A stretch of DNA of 64,000 nt from Thamnaconus septentrionalis (GCA_009823395.1 CM020501.1:355361-419360); one strand, 5' to 3'. Positions 1 through 12,012 are shown, numbered from the stretch's first letter. Notes: generated by a model not told the origin, from the letters alone. Made by a program: numbers and translations.

Positions 1-680
1 GTAAATTTATTACACTCACAACTGAAACTCAGATCAGAGTGATCAAACAATTAGGTTATGAAACTCCTATGATTTCTAAGCTATCGGGGAGGGATAATTA
101 AGGGAACAGAAAATTGCTCCTGAGGAGGCCAAAGAACTAAAGTCCATATAATCAAAACTAAATCTAGTCTAAGAAGTTTACAAAATCAAAATCACTCACA
201 AGGAGGAAAAGGCAAAAGGCTAAACTACAAATAATCTACTCTACAGAAGAGGAAGGAACTCAGAACATAAATCAACGGACAATGTCTATCTTCTAATTAC
301 AAAATTTATTGTTAACAAAAAAAAGCTCTTGATCTCGAGGAACAACTGGCTTACAGTGTAATCTTGGGGCTGTGAGCAGGTACAGGGCTAGACGTGACAA
401 ACAAAGACACTCTGGCACAAGACAAGGGAACCGCAGACTTTTTAAACACACCGGGTAGCAAGGCACAGGTGGAAACAATGGTTAACTGGGTCAGACGCAC
501 AGGTGGCACATGAGGAGGGGAGCGTTAAATGTTCATGTCGTAGACTTGAGAAGAGATGGTGTTCTGAAAAACATGAGCCATTCCACCTTGCATGAACTCA
601 AAGTTTCAGAATCAATAAAAGAGCACTCTCTGCTGCCAGGGCTGCCTACTTCTCCAGCCTGATTAATTCCATTAAAAATA
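1..680. other. gene-free stretch, nothing recognised
   Basis: AT-rich sequence with no reading frame resembling a known protein and no clear repeat boundary. It ends in a short AAT run before the dispersed repeat that follows. Confidence 0.5.
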
Positions 681-900
681 ATAATAATAATGATAAACTT
701 TTATTTGTACAGCGCTAAATCACAACCAATGGCGTCTCAAAGCGCTTTATACAATCAGGGAGAACCAACCGGGCCCCCGGAGCAAGCAAGATGCGACAGT
801 GGCTGGGAAAAACTCCCCTGTGGGAAGAAACCTAGGGCAGAACCAGACTCCAGAGGGCCATCATCTGACATCTGCCATCATCTGCATGAGTAGTTGGGGT
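681..900. repeat. dispersed LINE/SINE-tail-like repeat
   Basis: The stretch has the wording of common fish LINE 3' tails: a (AAT)n start, then TTTTATTTGTACAGCGCTAA, then AAAGCGCTTTATACAATCAG. It continues with an imperfectly conserved section that includes GAAAAACTCCC and GAAGAAACC. I infer a LINE-derived tail, orientation uncertain; the family cannot be named without a library search. Confidence 0.5.
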
Positions 901-1479
901 GAAATACAAAAATGGAGGAGAGACAGAGAAAGAGAGAAATAAGTCAATGTATTCTTAAAGATGGGCAATCTATGCTTAACATACTTTATAAGATTCTGTG
1001 CAGAGTAACATGATACCTAAGAGAAGAGATAGGAATGCGCCCATCGTAAAACAGTGACCTTAAGTGACCTGCACTACCAGGCCGAGAGAGGATGCAGCAT
1101 CTCTCTGCCAAGCATTTATACCTTGAACCTCAGCCTACATCTGGGAACAAAGGCATTGGCAACATCCAATGAGACTGTGGTGCAGAGACCAGACAGCCAG
1201 TCAGAGGAGGACGTATTCTGAGTGTGCCAGCAAGAACAACTGGATCTTCTCTCTCTAAAAAGACTGACCAGGGGACAAAGAGTCAGTCAGACTTCAGGAC
1301 CTGATAGCACTTGTTGATGTTAGGCTTGAACTCGACCCAGTGCTCTGTATACTTGTATTCTGAATTTGCATCATAAAGATAAAATCAGCATTCTTCCCCT
1401 AAAACTCTTCATTAAACAAACACGCTGATCGTCAGCACGACACTAGAAAATAAGGCGATCCAACAGTAAGCAAAAAGAG

Positions 1480-1834
1480 GTGACAGAACAGTTCCTTGGG
1501 GAGCCCCCGTACTGCACAGGATGGTCTTAGAAACACTATTATTGAGCCGCACATACTGCGGTCTGGAGGTTAGATAATGCAGTACCCAGGAAACAAGCGC
1601 CGGTCAAATCTGCATCCTCCTCAACTTTTCACCAAGCAGCTCTGGTTTGTTCATATTAAATGCACTGGAAAAGTCAAAGAACATAATCCTTACAGTTGCG
1701 TCCGCGGTGTCGAGGTGAGCGTGGACCCTCTGGAGCAGGTAGATGAGAGCATCATCAATGCCGATGTTAGGTTGGTATGCAAACTGTAAAGGATCAGTCA
1801 ATGTGTGGACTTTGGGCCTGATGTGGGAGAGCAC
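1480..1834 (-). mobile_element. non-LTR retrotransposon reverse transcriptase fragment
   Basis: Read on the minus strand, the frame from 1834 encodes the RT palm region: a QFAYQPN-like motif, then DDALIYLLQRVH, then the catalytic-region FFDFSSAFN. After a stop and frame change it continues with the RT block APQGTVLSPLLF at about 1490-1530. These blocks are standard in jockey/CR1-like fish LINEs. Stops, a frameshift and missing ends show a dead 5'- and 3'-truncated copy. Sure of the class, not of the clade. Confidence 0.8.
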
Positions 1835-1889
1835 CAGCTCATATATTGTCAGGCACAGTTAGATGTAGAGAAGTTCTAACACATATTTA

Positions 1890-2310
1890 AAACAATGGCG
1901 CCCTGCTCTGCATCTGGGCACTTTATTTCAGAACTGGCTACTCTCCTATTGGACTCGCCAAGATGTTGTCACAGCCCTCTGCGCCTGTCTGTGCCGTACC
2001 GCATGGCAGACAGCGGCAAAAACGCGTTCAATGTGAATTCAGCTTCAGGCTGCATCAGTGCCTCCTGGCTCATTTGCATACTAACAGTGATTGGATGTTT
2101 ATGGAGGGGGTTTGGGGAAGAGGCAATATCTGACTGCAGGGTGTGTGAAGACATGCTGCACGGAGATGAGAGATGAAGGGACAGCTTATATTTAACTTGT
2201 GCTTTTTTTGGCGGATTTTTCACTTTTTAATGTTTGATTTGAGGGGGGCAGGCTATTCGTTTGAGGGGGCGTTGCCTCCTTTTTTCCCCCTGCGTAGAGC
2301 CGGCCCCGCT
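1890..2310 (-). repeat. interspersed repeat ending GGGGCCGGCTCTACG
   Basis: On the minus strand the repeat starts at about 2310 with GGGGCCGGCTCTACG, followed by CCCCCTCAAACGAATAGCC. A diverged copy in the opposite orientation begins at 45361 (GGGGCCGGCTCTACG, then CCCCTCAAACAAGTGGCC). The shared sharp start suggests a transposon terminus. No coding capacity is recognised. Confidence 0.55.
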
Positions 2311-2602
2311 CTAAAGACTATTCTGTCAATATCTGCATAAAAACCAAAAAAAAAGAATTTCAGAGAAAAAGACTCATAGGTGTTGCTCTCTGGCGACGCG
2401 CTGTTGCCACAGTGCTCCGTGATTTTCTACAGCAGTTTGCGATAGCAACCAGCTGCAGACGGGAAGGAGACAGTTTCAGGCACCGGAAACTGGAAACAGT
2501 TTTAGGCACTTTGATTTCCGGCACCTTGATTTTCAAATTAAAGCTTTATTCATCACGTTTAGTTAAGTTAAAGTTAAGTAAACAGAAGTAAGGATCGTTA
2601 AT

Positions 2603-3329
2603 TATGGAAGCGCATTGCATTCACTGAATTAAAAAAAAAAAATAGGCCCCAGAATCTCGTAATTACGAAAAAAGATAAAGATCTCGAAATTACGAGAAAA
2701 AAATCTTGTAATTATGAGATCAGGATCTCGTAATTACGAGATCTTTTCTCGTAATTACTAGATAAAATTAAAAGGAAACTTCTAAATCCGTAATCAGTGG
2801 GCAATGAAAACTTCTATCGCAGTGTTATGACGCTATCGCAGTTAAACAGATAAATCTTAATTTTTTTGAGGAACTTCATTTAGAATAAAGAATGGACTGA
2901 TAACAAAGAATGTTCCAAAAATAAGAGATTGGAGTAATGGCTGCACTCGTGTCCGCCATTTTGTCTGCATTTGGGTACTCTTGGCTTTTGTCCAAACTGT
3001 TGGTTGGTTTGACAACAGTTCGAGCACATCAGAACAATCCTAACTATTTGAGATGCCTGCGCAGTGTAGACATACTAATATTAATACCATCCTCAGTTTT
3101 CTGAAATGCAAGTATTTGCCAGTGTCTCAAACCAAGAAGGTAGCAATAGCAGATTAAGTGCGACAGCGCCATCATTGCCCATTGATAACGGATTTCGACG
3201 TTTCCCTTTTTTAAATTTTATCTCGTAGTTACGAGAAAAGATCTCATAATTACGAAATCTTTTCTCGTAACTATGAGATCCTGGTGCCTATTTTTTTTTT
3301 TCATTCAGTGAATGCAATGCGCTTCCGTA
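2603..3329. mobile_element. MITE-like element with inverted termini and TSD
   Basis: About 727 bp. The left end reads TATGGAAGCGCATTGCATTC and the right end is its inverted match (GAATGCAATGCGCTTCCGTA). Both flanks carry GTTAAT (2597-2602 and 3330-3335), a likely target-site duplication. Inside each end lie clustered TCTCGTAATTACGAGA-type palindromes (2655-2765 and 3220-3285). There is no transposase frame, so it is probably a non-autonomous DNA transposon. Superfamily unknown; the TSD could be read as TTAA plus flank. Confidence 0.75.
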
Positions 3330-3534
3330 GTTAATAACTATCTAAGTATACATTAATTTATTCTTACTCACTGAATGGTTTACTCTTCCTTACAGTTGAA
3401 ATAGGTTGTAAAAAGTAATAAATTATTTTACAACACTGTCACAAGACTTTTTTCTTTTTGGATCTTTCTTTCAAAATATTCTTTTTCACTGAAATGGTTC
3501 ACAGAAATAAATGAAGTACTACAAAAGAATTGGA

Positions 3535-4700
3535 ATCAGAATCAGAGTCAGCTTTATTGGCCAAGTTTGTGCATGCCAAACAAGGAATTTGACTCCGTTT
3601 TTTCTCTATCCCACTACTTTGGTTAAAAACAAAAAAACAAAACTACAGAATAAGTAAAAAGTAAGGGTAAAAAAGTAAACAATGTGAAACCGGAAGTATA
3701 ATAAACTGTAAACAATGTGCAACTCGGTGGAGGAAATATAAAATATATACAAGTCTGTCTAAATATACCTAAATATAAAAAAATATATATACAAGTCTAC
3801 ATATGTAGACCCTATGACAGTAAATAAAAAGAAACAGAAAAAGAAACATAGGTGCAGCAGTCCAGGTAGAAATGTTTAGTGTAGTGCAATATGAGTAATG
3901 TAGTGTAAACAGCAATGTGAACAGGTAAACAGTAGTGCAGTATGAGCAATGTAAACAGGTGAAGTGGAAGGATGGTTATTGCCCAGTAAGTGCTCTGAGT
4001 CTCTGTTAGTGATGTGAGTTCATCAGAGCAACAGCCTGGGGGAAGAAACTCAACCGGTGTCTGCTGGTTTTGGCGTAGAGCGCTCTGTAACCAGAGGGGA
4101 GGAGTTTGAAAAGTCTGTGTCCTGGGTGAGAGGGGTCTGCAGCGATGTTACTTGCACATTTCCTTGTTCTGGATAGGTACAAGTTGTGGACAGATGGGAG
4201 GTTAGTCCCAATTATCCTCTCCGCAGACCTAATTGTCCGTTGCAGTCTGTGCCTTTCTTGTCTGGTGGCAGATCCAAACTAGAAAGTGATGGAGATGCAG
4301 AGGACAGACGGGATGATGGCAGTGTAGAAGGTGATCAGCAGCTCCTGTGGCAGGTTAAACTTCCTGAGCTGTCTAAGGAAATACAACCTCTGCTGAGCCT
4401 TCTTGCGAACAGAGTTTATGTGGATGGTCCACTTCAGGTCCCGGGAGAGTGTGGATCCCAGGAACTTGAAGCTGTCCGTGATGGGAACAGCATTGTTGAG
4501 GATGGTGATGAGGGTAAGTGGCAATGGGTCTCTCCTGGAGTATACTGTCATCTCCACAGTCTTGAGCAGATTCAGCTCCAGGTGGTTCTGACTGCACCAG
4601 TGAACCAACTGCTCAACCTCCTGTCTGTATGCAGACTCGTCACCATCCTGGATCAAGCCGATGACGGTGGTGTTGTCCGCACTTCAGGAGCTTCACCGAA
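3535..4700 (-). mobile_element. 3' part of a non-LTR retrotransposon (LINE)
   Basis: On the minus strand from about 4700 the frame gives DNTTVIGLIQDGDESAYR (end of the RT catalytic block), then WCSQNHLELN, the FLGSTLSRDLKW block and the thumb-like KKAQQRLYFLRQLRKF. It then runs through a broken C-terminus to the tail at 3535 (GAATTCCTTGTTTGGCATGC-like wording read outward). The motif order is that of jockey/CR1-type fish LINEs. It is 5' truncated and carries stops. Probably the same family as the RT fragment at 1480-1834, but a separate copy, since the segment order does not fit one element. Confidence 0.8.
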
Positions 4701-5257
4701 GAGTTCCCTGAGGTGCAGTCATTTGTGTAAAAAGGAGAATAGCAGTGGGGAGAGGACACACCTTGTTGTTAACATATTTCTATTGACAAAGGTATTATCT
4801 ACCACATTACAAAAGTTGGTAAATATTTAAATATATTCAGTTATAAATATATTTACATTGTTAACTCTCAACTTGCATGCAACTGTTGCCCAGCAATAAA
4901 CAACGGGCAACACTTGTGAATGGATTAACCTATAACAGAACACTGAATTGTAATACTGGTCAATAATCATTTCTCATTTTAATATGCAACGTTTGAGGAA
5001 ATGATCTATCACAACAGGTCACAGAATGATTCATTTTGGGAATGATCTCTACTGTGACTGGTAGAAAATGTTGAATGCAAACTTTACCTTCATGGTACAC
5101 TGCCATATTGAAATGCCCCTCCGAATGGTTTTTCATCTTGCACCGCTTATTGGGCATGAAGGATGACGACTGGAAGAAATGGCAGCGATAAACCTCGCAG
5201 CATGTAAGCATCTTTGCAACTCTGGCAAAAAGCTTCCTTTTTGTAGAGTTATATACA

Positions 5258-5450
5258 CCTAATAATAATGATGGATTGTGTTTATATAGCACTTTTCAAG
5301 GCACCCAAAGTGCTTTACATTGAACCCATTATTCATTCACTACATGTGTAGCCACAGCTGCCCTGGGGCAGACTGACTGAAGCGTGGCAGCCAATTTGCG
5401 TCAAACGGCCCCTTCGACCACCACCCAACATCCACTCTCATTCGTATCAG
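5258..5450. repeat. dispersed repeat with LINE-tail wording
   Basis: The stretch contains TTTATATAGCACTTTTCAAG, AAAGTGCTTTACATTG and the section CACAGCTGCCCTGGGGCAGA, all widespread in fish interspersed repeats. It is non-coding. The family cannot be named from sequence alone. Confidence 0.55.
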
Positions 5451-6420
5451 AATTAAGTAAGGCCATAATAGTAAAACAATTAGTTTTGTTTCTTTTAAGA
5501 CCACAGTCAAGAATTACAGGATACTGTATAATATGTTTTATTATTTTTTGAAAGTTACTTAGAAACACAGAAGGGAGACAATAAGGTTACACATTTAAAC
5601 TTTAACATTAATGTGGTTTAATTTAAATGAAATATCTAATTTAAGCCGATCAATTTGATGATAACAGAACATCACTTTATGTATGGAAATGTATATACTG
5701 AATAAATCTCGTTTCATGGTTACAGTATAATAGAATAGATTAATTAACAACTGGGTGTGTTAAAATCTTTCTACTTAACAACTTTAGACTTTAAACAAAA
5801 TTTTGTTCAGCAGTATTTGCTCCACCAACAAGAAAATGTGAAACTCTAACAGATTCGTTTTGCAAGGATTAGTTAGTACTTCGGCAAACTTAGTTCACAT
5901 TTACGTTGACATTGACGCATTGAATTTTGAGTTATATTAACATTAACATAACAACCCCTTAGGGATTCATTTTGCTGTTATTTATATTATATTATATTAT
6001 AATTATTCAACATTTACAGTGCACCTTAAACATATGAAACTTCACGTGAGACTTACTGTCAGTCTTTGTGGAAGGGACTGAATCCTTCTAAAGTGCCTCG
6101 CCATAAAACTAGCACTGTGCATGCGCAGGTGCGAGGTGACTGAAACTGCTAGGTGCCTGAAACTGCCTCTTCCGAGCCTGCAACTGGACCCTTCTTGCAG
6201 TTTGAGGAGGTTGACCAGCAGCTGGACAACCTGGTTGACGGCTGTCACCACAGGGCTAATGCACCAGGCTGGTGTGACTGAGTCAGGAGGAGGAGGTGCA
6301 GACAGACAGGTGATGGAGGAGTAGGAGGAGGAGGTGGAGGAGACAGACAGGTAGAGGCTGTGACGTCATTACCTTCAGCGTTGAGCTCCAATCACATTCA
6401 AACTAATAATAATCAATTAA
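5451..6420. other. gene-free, AT-rich then GC-richer stretch upstream of fndc4
   Basis: No conserved frame was found. The segment from about 6040 turns GC richer and merges into the presumed fndc4 promoter region. Confidence 0.4.
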
Positions 6421-6570
6421 AGTGATTGATTACGTTTTGTTCATGCAAGGGGAGACGATCTGTTGAGTCACGTGGTTCACCTGACGTCCTCCGAGCCTGT
6501 TGATCTTGAAGCTCCTCCTCCACGCACGGCAACACGTCAGGAAGGCTCGCGTGTGTGTGTATGCGTGCGC

Positions 6571-6574
<4 letters not shown>

Positions 6575-6654
<80 letters not shown>
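6575..6654 (+). repeat. (GA)n microsatellite in the fndc4 5' region
   Basis: About 80 bp of uninterrupted GA/AG dinucleotides, roughly 350 bp upstream of the fndc4 start codon. It may lie in the promoter or 5' UTR. Confidence 0.95.
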
Positions 6655-6658
<4 letters not shown>

Positions 6659-7003
6659 CTGCTTCTCCGGCAGTTAAAGACCAGCGGGGCTCCTGCCGTT
6701 CCGCTCTCCGTGCTACACTGATTCTCCCCCGGCCGCCTCGGCTCCCCGTGGCCGCCGCCGCCGTCCAGCCGCCTGAAGCACCGACGACCTGTTAGCTCCT
6801 CGGGAGGCTCCTCCTGCTGGCGACCCTCCGCCGCTGCGCACCGGCGATCGGTGACATGGAGGCGGGCCGGCGCTGACCTGGTTCTGACGCAGCTGACCCG
6901 GTTCGGACCGTGCTGACCCGGCTTTGGGGGAAAAGTTCTCGCCCGCCGCCGCCGTCCAGGGCGGGACCAGCACCGGGGCAGCGGCCGGTGGTTGGAGGAG
7001 GTG

Positions 7004-7717
7004 ATGCCAAAGACTTTCTGTCTGGAGCCCGGATTGCTGTTGCTGCTGCTGCTGCTGCTGCCGCTGGCCTGCTGGCCCTCCCCGGCCACGGCGGGAGCAG
7101 GTGAGTCGGTCTGCTCCACCCGGTTCCGGTTCAGGTGTCAATTTCGGTTCTAGATACTAGAATTATAAATGAGAATAGTGAGCTAAGGGTATCGGAGTGA
7201 CAAGACGGGTTTTGGGTGTTCTGGTGATGGTGGATCCACCCTGGTCAGATGCTCAGAGCAGCAGAAGGTTCTGGAGGTCACTGAGGTTCTGTGGGCTGCT
7301 AATCAACTGGTAAATGTTGGTGGAGTGGAGCTGGTGAAACCAGGAGTTCCTCAGAAGGGCTCGGTTCTTCTCTCCATGAAGGGAGATCATTGTTCAGCAG
7401 GTCCATCTGAGTATCAGAACTCCAGGTTCAGGTTCTTCCCGGGTTCCTTTTCTTGCCGTCATCAGTCTAAAGACTCCAAAGACACATCTTCAGGATCAAT
7501 TCCTGGAGCTGAAGTCTCTGAGGACCTTCAGCTCCTGCTGAACCAGGACCACTGGACCGGCCCAGGGTCTCTCTGCTGTACCTGCTTGGAGGGTTCTTCA
7601 CCTTCAGCTTCAGCAGGTCAGCAGACAGAAGTCCACACCTTCAACAAGCAGCAGGAACAGCGGTGCTGCTAAAGAACCACAATCTGAACAACAGAGACAC
7701 AAATACAGCAAATGGCT

Positions 7718-7774
<57 letters not shown>

Positions 7775-7855
7775 GAAAACAGAGCGAGAAGCAGCATAAA
7801 AAAAAACACACTGTGTTGTTGCTGCTTCATCATCAAGATGCACAGCTTGTTACTG

Positions 7856-7892
<37 letters not shown>

Positions 7893-8010
7893 CACATCGC
7901 GACCCATTAGCCAGATTGTTCTGTCACAGTGTATAAGCAGTCAGTGATTTACTGCAGCTCCGTCACACAACTTCTACACAATTACAGTAACACCCGCACA
8001 CAGCATCCTG

Positions 8011-8045
<35 letters not shown>

Positions 8046-8525
8046 GTGTGTGCATATGTAACCTGTTGTGGTTCAACTGCGGCAGCTGCTGTTTGTTGTC
8101 TCTCTTGTTGTTGTTTTGTGTAGTTGTGTGTTCTCTTGTCTGAACTTGCAGCTTCCTGCCTGCAAGTGGAGCAACAACCTGCTGAAATAGGGATGAGTCT
8201 AAATAATGAATCGGAACAAAAGCAGAGCGTGTGTGTGTGTGTCCCCACACCAGTGGTGGCCGCCCACGCTGGCAGAAAATAGACCATCATGCACTGCAGC
8301 AGCCCCCTCCACTCCACCACTCCTCGATCACCGCCGACGCTCTCTCAGGGGATTGTGGGTAGTGGCCTCAAGCCTGTCAGGCTGTGTCCAGCAGAGGGCG
8401 CCAACAGACTGAGCTGGTCACATAATGGTAGAGTTGATCTTCTTGAAGCTTCGACTGGTGGAACCTCCAGCGTGGAGGGGGGGCCGTGGAGTCACAACTG
8501 ACTGTATACTGCCCTGTATACTGAC

Positions 8526-8573
<48 letters not shown>

Positions 8574-8776
8574 ATGTGTGTGCGTGCATGTGTGTGCGTG
8601 TGCGTGTAGCTGTGCCAGCAGCTCCAGTCAACGTGTCAGTCAGCCAGCTGAAGGCCCACTCAGCCCTGGTCACCTGGAGCCTTCCTGAGGGGGGTGCTGT
8701 CATTGGCTACTGCATCTCCCAGCAGGTACCTATTTATCTGTCCTCCATTCTGTCTGTATGTCGGTCCGTCTGTCTA

Positions 8777-8822
<46 letters not shown>

Positions 8823-9662
8823 AGTCCCACTGCCTGTCTGTGAGTGGCACCCCCTGCTGGTGCAGCTCAAGATCACTCTGTGCTCTCAGTTTGTCTCCAT
8901 TGTCCCCATGTGAAGAAGCTTGTGTTCACCATCTGTTGCCCCTGTAACTTCCTGTTTTGGTGGGTCTCCTGTTTTGGTCGGTCGGGGTTGGACAGAGACA
9001 CACACACACACATTGTGCGACACGCACAAACTGCACAATTAAACACCACGAGCTGGTTGTCATTCATGAGTGATTGTGCTGCCTTCAGGCACACTGTGCC
9101 ACTGTTGGAGGTAAAGCCGGAGGTCAGAGGTCAGACCTGAACGTCTGCTCGTACTCAGAGGGGAGGTGAAGAACAATTTTCTAGGAAGTGGTTTTTCCTC
9201 CCGAGAGTCTTGGCTCTTCGATCATTCAGGTGCTGCAGATGCTCAGGTGCCGGAGGGGGTGGAGACTCTGCAGCCAACGGGAGGAGACATTTTTCTTCTG
9301 AGATCCTGACGCCTGAAGCGTCATGTGACCCTGGACCTCACATTGGCAGTGAGTGTCAGTCAGCTAGCGTTCAGAGGAACCCAGAGGACACAAGCAGCTC
9401 AGACCAGTCAGCTGTTCTACAACTCTGAGGACTTGACAGAAAAATCCAGACATTTTGGCCAGTTTCACTTCAAAATGTGCACTATGCACTATGCACATGC
9501 AATGTTTATATATGAGAAGAGAACAAACACTCATTAGTCTCAACCAAGTGGGGAAACTGTTCATATGTCACTAGTAATTCTAACCTGAACCCCTCACAGC
9601 CTCCGTGGTGGCCAAAGCGTTTAATACTGAAAAACAGGAGGCAGTGCTGAGGTCTGAACCTC

Positions 9663-9732
<70 letters not shown>

Positions 9733-10396
9733 CGGCAGGACGGCCTTATGCAGCGCTCCATCCGGGAGGTGAACACCTCCAGCCGATGGTGTGTCCTGTG
9801 GGACCTGGACCAGGACACTCACTACAGTGTCCAGGTGGGTGCACACTTCCTGCCAGCCATCCAGCCAGCCACACGGTGGCGCTTTCAGCTGCCTGACCCT
9901 GTTACTTCTTCTCCTTCTCCTTCTTCTTCTCCCCACCTCATCCTCCTCCTACTCCTTCTCTCCCTCTTCTTTGCCCTCCTTCTTTCTCCTCCTCCCCTTC
10001 CCCCTTATTCCTCGCCTCCTTCGTCTCCTCCTCTTCCTCCTCCCCCTCCTCCTCTCCTCTTCCTCCTTCTTTTCCTCCTTCTCCCCCCCTCCTCCTTCTC
10101 CCCCCCATCTCCCTCCCACCCCCCTTCTCCTACCACTCCTTCTCTATCACTTGCTCCTTCTCAATTTTCCTCCTCCTCCTCCCCATCCTACTCCGCTCCC
10201 TTCCCCTCCCCCTCCTCCTCTTCGTTCTCCAGGTCCAGTTGGTGGGGATGAAGGGGGACAGTCCTCCCAGCAGGACCGTCCACTTCAGGACCCTCGAGAG
10301 GAGCGACCACTACCCAGCTGGAGCCCTGGACCACCGTAACACACACACACACACACAAACACCAGGGCTGGGCGGTGTGGTGAATGGCTGGCTGAC

Positions 10397-10427
<31 letters not shown>

Positions 10428-10524
10428 CCTCCTCAGATGAACCGACCATGGAGGGGCTAGGTGGTGCTGCTCACCTGCAGACTGGAGAGTTGCTCATTAT
10501 CACCACTGTGCTGCTTCTCTGGGC

Positions 10525-10603
<79 letters not shown>

Positions 10604-10838
10604 CATTTTGACCATCTCCCTCTCTCTCTTTCTGTCTCGCACAGCCGTTATTGCCCTGTTCTGCCGCCAGTATGACATCATCAAGGACAGCGAGTCGAGC
10701 GGCGCCAAGGAGAAGACGTCCAAGCGGCCACTGCTTGGCACCGCCCCCTCCTACTGCAACAACCAATCAGCCTCCAGCTCACCACTCTGCCACAACGGCG
10801 TTGTGCACAGCAGCAGGGTGACCTCATCATCACAATAA
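7004..10838 (+). CDS. fndc4: fibronectin type III domain-containing protein 4 (fndc4)
   Basis: Six coding exons: 7004-7100, 8610-8725, 9733-9834, 10233-10335, 10437-10526, 10645-10838 (233 aa; 702 nt incl. stop). Residues 1-31 form a signal peptide with a run of nine leucines and an A-T-A-G-A end. Residues ~34-130 are one FNIII domain of irisin type (PVNVSVSQLKA, VIGYCISQQ, REVNTSSRWCVLWDLD). Residues ~155-176 are a membrane helix, followed by the family hallmark CRQYDIIKD and a Ser-rich tail. FNDC4 and FNDC5 share this layout; TMEGLGG..LQTGE and HFRTLERSD resemble FNDC4 more. Known family role: a shed ectodomain with anti-inflammatory and metabolic hormone activity. The C-terminal tail after residue ~185 is poorly conserved, and I could not match it to the mammalian ending. 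All introns hold TG or CT arrays. Confidence 0.92.
7722..7896 (+). repeat. (CA)n arrays in fndc4 intron 1
   Basis: Two CA runs, about 7722-7770 and 7858-7896, separated by unique sequence. Confidence 0.95.
8012..8052 (+). repeat. (TG)n in fndc4 intron 1
   Basis: TG dinucleotide run with one CTG interruption. Confidence 0.9.
8528..8608 (+). repeat. (TG)n abutting the fndc4 exon 2 acceptor
   Basis: An imperfect TG/CG array runs directly into the exon 2 splice acceptor (TAG at 8607-8609). The usual polypyrimidine tract is therefore replaced by alternating purine-pyrimidine sequence. Confidence 0.9.
8778..8822 (+). repeat. (CTGT)n tetranucleotide repeat
   Basis: About eleven tandem CTGT units in fndc4 intron 2. 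Confidence 0.95.
9668..9731 (+). repeat. (TG)n abutting the fndc4 exon 3 acceptor
   Basis: A TG array of about 62 bp ends in GCAG at 9729-9732, the exon 3 acceptor. Confidence 0.95.
9904..10231 (+). repeat. CT-rich polypyrimidine tract in fndc4 intron 3
   Basis: Over 300 bp of almost pure C and T (CTC, CTT and CCT units) leads into the exon 4 acceptor at 10231-10232. The apparent Pro/Ser/Leu reading frames across it are composition artefacts. Confidence 0.95.
10400..10602 (+). repeat. (TG)n arrays flanking fndc4 exon 5
   Basis: Runs at 10400-10428 and 10527-10602. The second begins at the exon 5 donor itself (GTGTGT). Confidence 0.95.
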
Positions 10839-10846
10839 TGATATTA

Positions 10847-10858
10847 TAACTAATAATG

Positions 10859-10917
<59 letters not shown>
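10847..10917 (+). repeat. (AAT)n microsatellite in the fndc4 3' UTR
   Basis: About 23 tandem AAT units start just after the fndc4 stop codon. Confidence 0.95.
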
Positions 10918-11164
10918 TCTTTCTGGCTACCTTCAAACACTCATAAACATTAAAACATGTCAGTGAACTTCTTCTGACTGGAGGCCAAACAACAGCAGCA
11001 GCAGCAGTTTTTTTTCCCACTTGGTCCTGCCTCCCGCTGCAAGGCGACCAATCAGCACTCAGCCTCTAGTGCAGACTCTGCCTCCAAGAGCAGAATTTAT
11101 TTGGTCTTGATTTGCTGCTCAGATCATTAGTGAGTTGCAGCCGCGCACGAGTCTGACTCACAGA

Positions 11165-11166
<2 letters not shown>

Positions 11167-11218
<52 letters not shown>
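11167..11218 (+). repeat. (TG)n microsatellite
   Basis: About 50 bp of TG in the presumed fndc4 3' UTR/intergenic region. Confidence 0.95.
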
Positions 11219-11219
<1 letters not shown>

Positions 11220-11939
11220 TTCAGCTCCACAGAGCTTCGTCATCCATCAGCATCATCAGAGTCTGAGCTGCATCTCAACCAGCCTCCAGATCTTCAGGAC
11301 TCTCCTCCCTCTAGCGGCCTCCTGGAGGAACTGCACTCAGAGGAAGGAGGAACCACCCTCTTTTTCTTGTTCTTCTCCTTCTTCTTCTTCTTCTTCTTCT
11401 GCGGTCATCACAAGAGACTCTCTGTAAACATGCTCTGACTGGAGATCTCCATGTTCCTCTTTTAAAATTAATCTCCTGCCAGACAGGAAGTGGTTTGAAG
11501 GTCATCTGGTCTGGATGTTTCCTCAGTGGTTGGAGGTCATGTGACCAGCACAGAGGCAGCAGTGTGTTGGAGCAGCTTGGCCCCGTTCACATGTTGTCGC
11601 TGTGAAACAATCAGCTCCTGTTGGAAAAGATGTAAAACTTCATTGGTGCAGTTGACAGTGACAGAAAGTGACATCACTTCACCTCATCCTACCATCATAA
11701 GAGTCTTCAGGCCGTTAAGACTCTTTGATGTCAGAGTTTTTCTGACATTTTCTCTGACATCTGACAGTTTCTCTGACTCTTGATGTCAGAGTTTTTCTGA
11801 CTTGATGTCAGAGAACCTCTGCTGCTCATCCAGCAGTACCATGAAATCCTCACCTGAAAAAACGTTTTGTAAATACTGTTGTGACTTTTCTCTGTTTGAA
11901 GTGATAAAAATTCCCAGTTTGAAGAATGTCAGTTGTGAG

Positions 11940-12012
11940 GTTATGATGATGTGAAGGTCCTCTGAAGATCCTCTGAAGGTCCTCTGGAGGTTCTCTGGGG
12001 GTCCTCTGAAGG
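11940..12012 (+). repeat. short tandem AGGTCCTCTGA repeat
   Basis: Five to six imperfect 11-12-bp units such as AGGTCCTCTGA, AGATCCTCTGA and GGGTCCTCTGA. Confidence 0.8.

Noticed and set aside
6430..7141. Minus-strand frames of 142-229 aa opposite the fndc4 promoter
   Set aside because: They consist of a (GA)n-derived Leu-Ser run and GC-rich shadow sequence opposite fndc4 exon 1.
9673..10339. Plus-strand open frames of 180-190 aa rich in Ser, Pro and Leu
   Set aside because: They are composition artefacts of the CT-rich intron; only the short fndc4 exons in them are supported.
7004..10838. Assignment of the gene as fndc5 (irisin)
   Set aside because: The FNIII layout is shared, but the linker and pre-membrane wording (HFRTLERSD, TMEGLGG) is closer to FNDC4.
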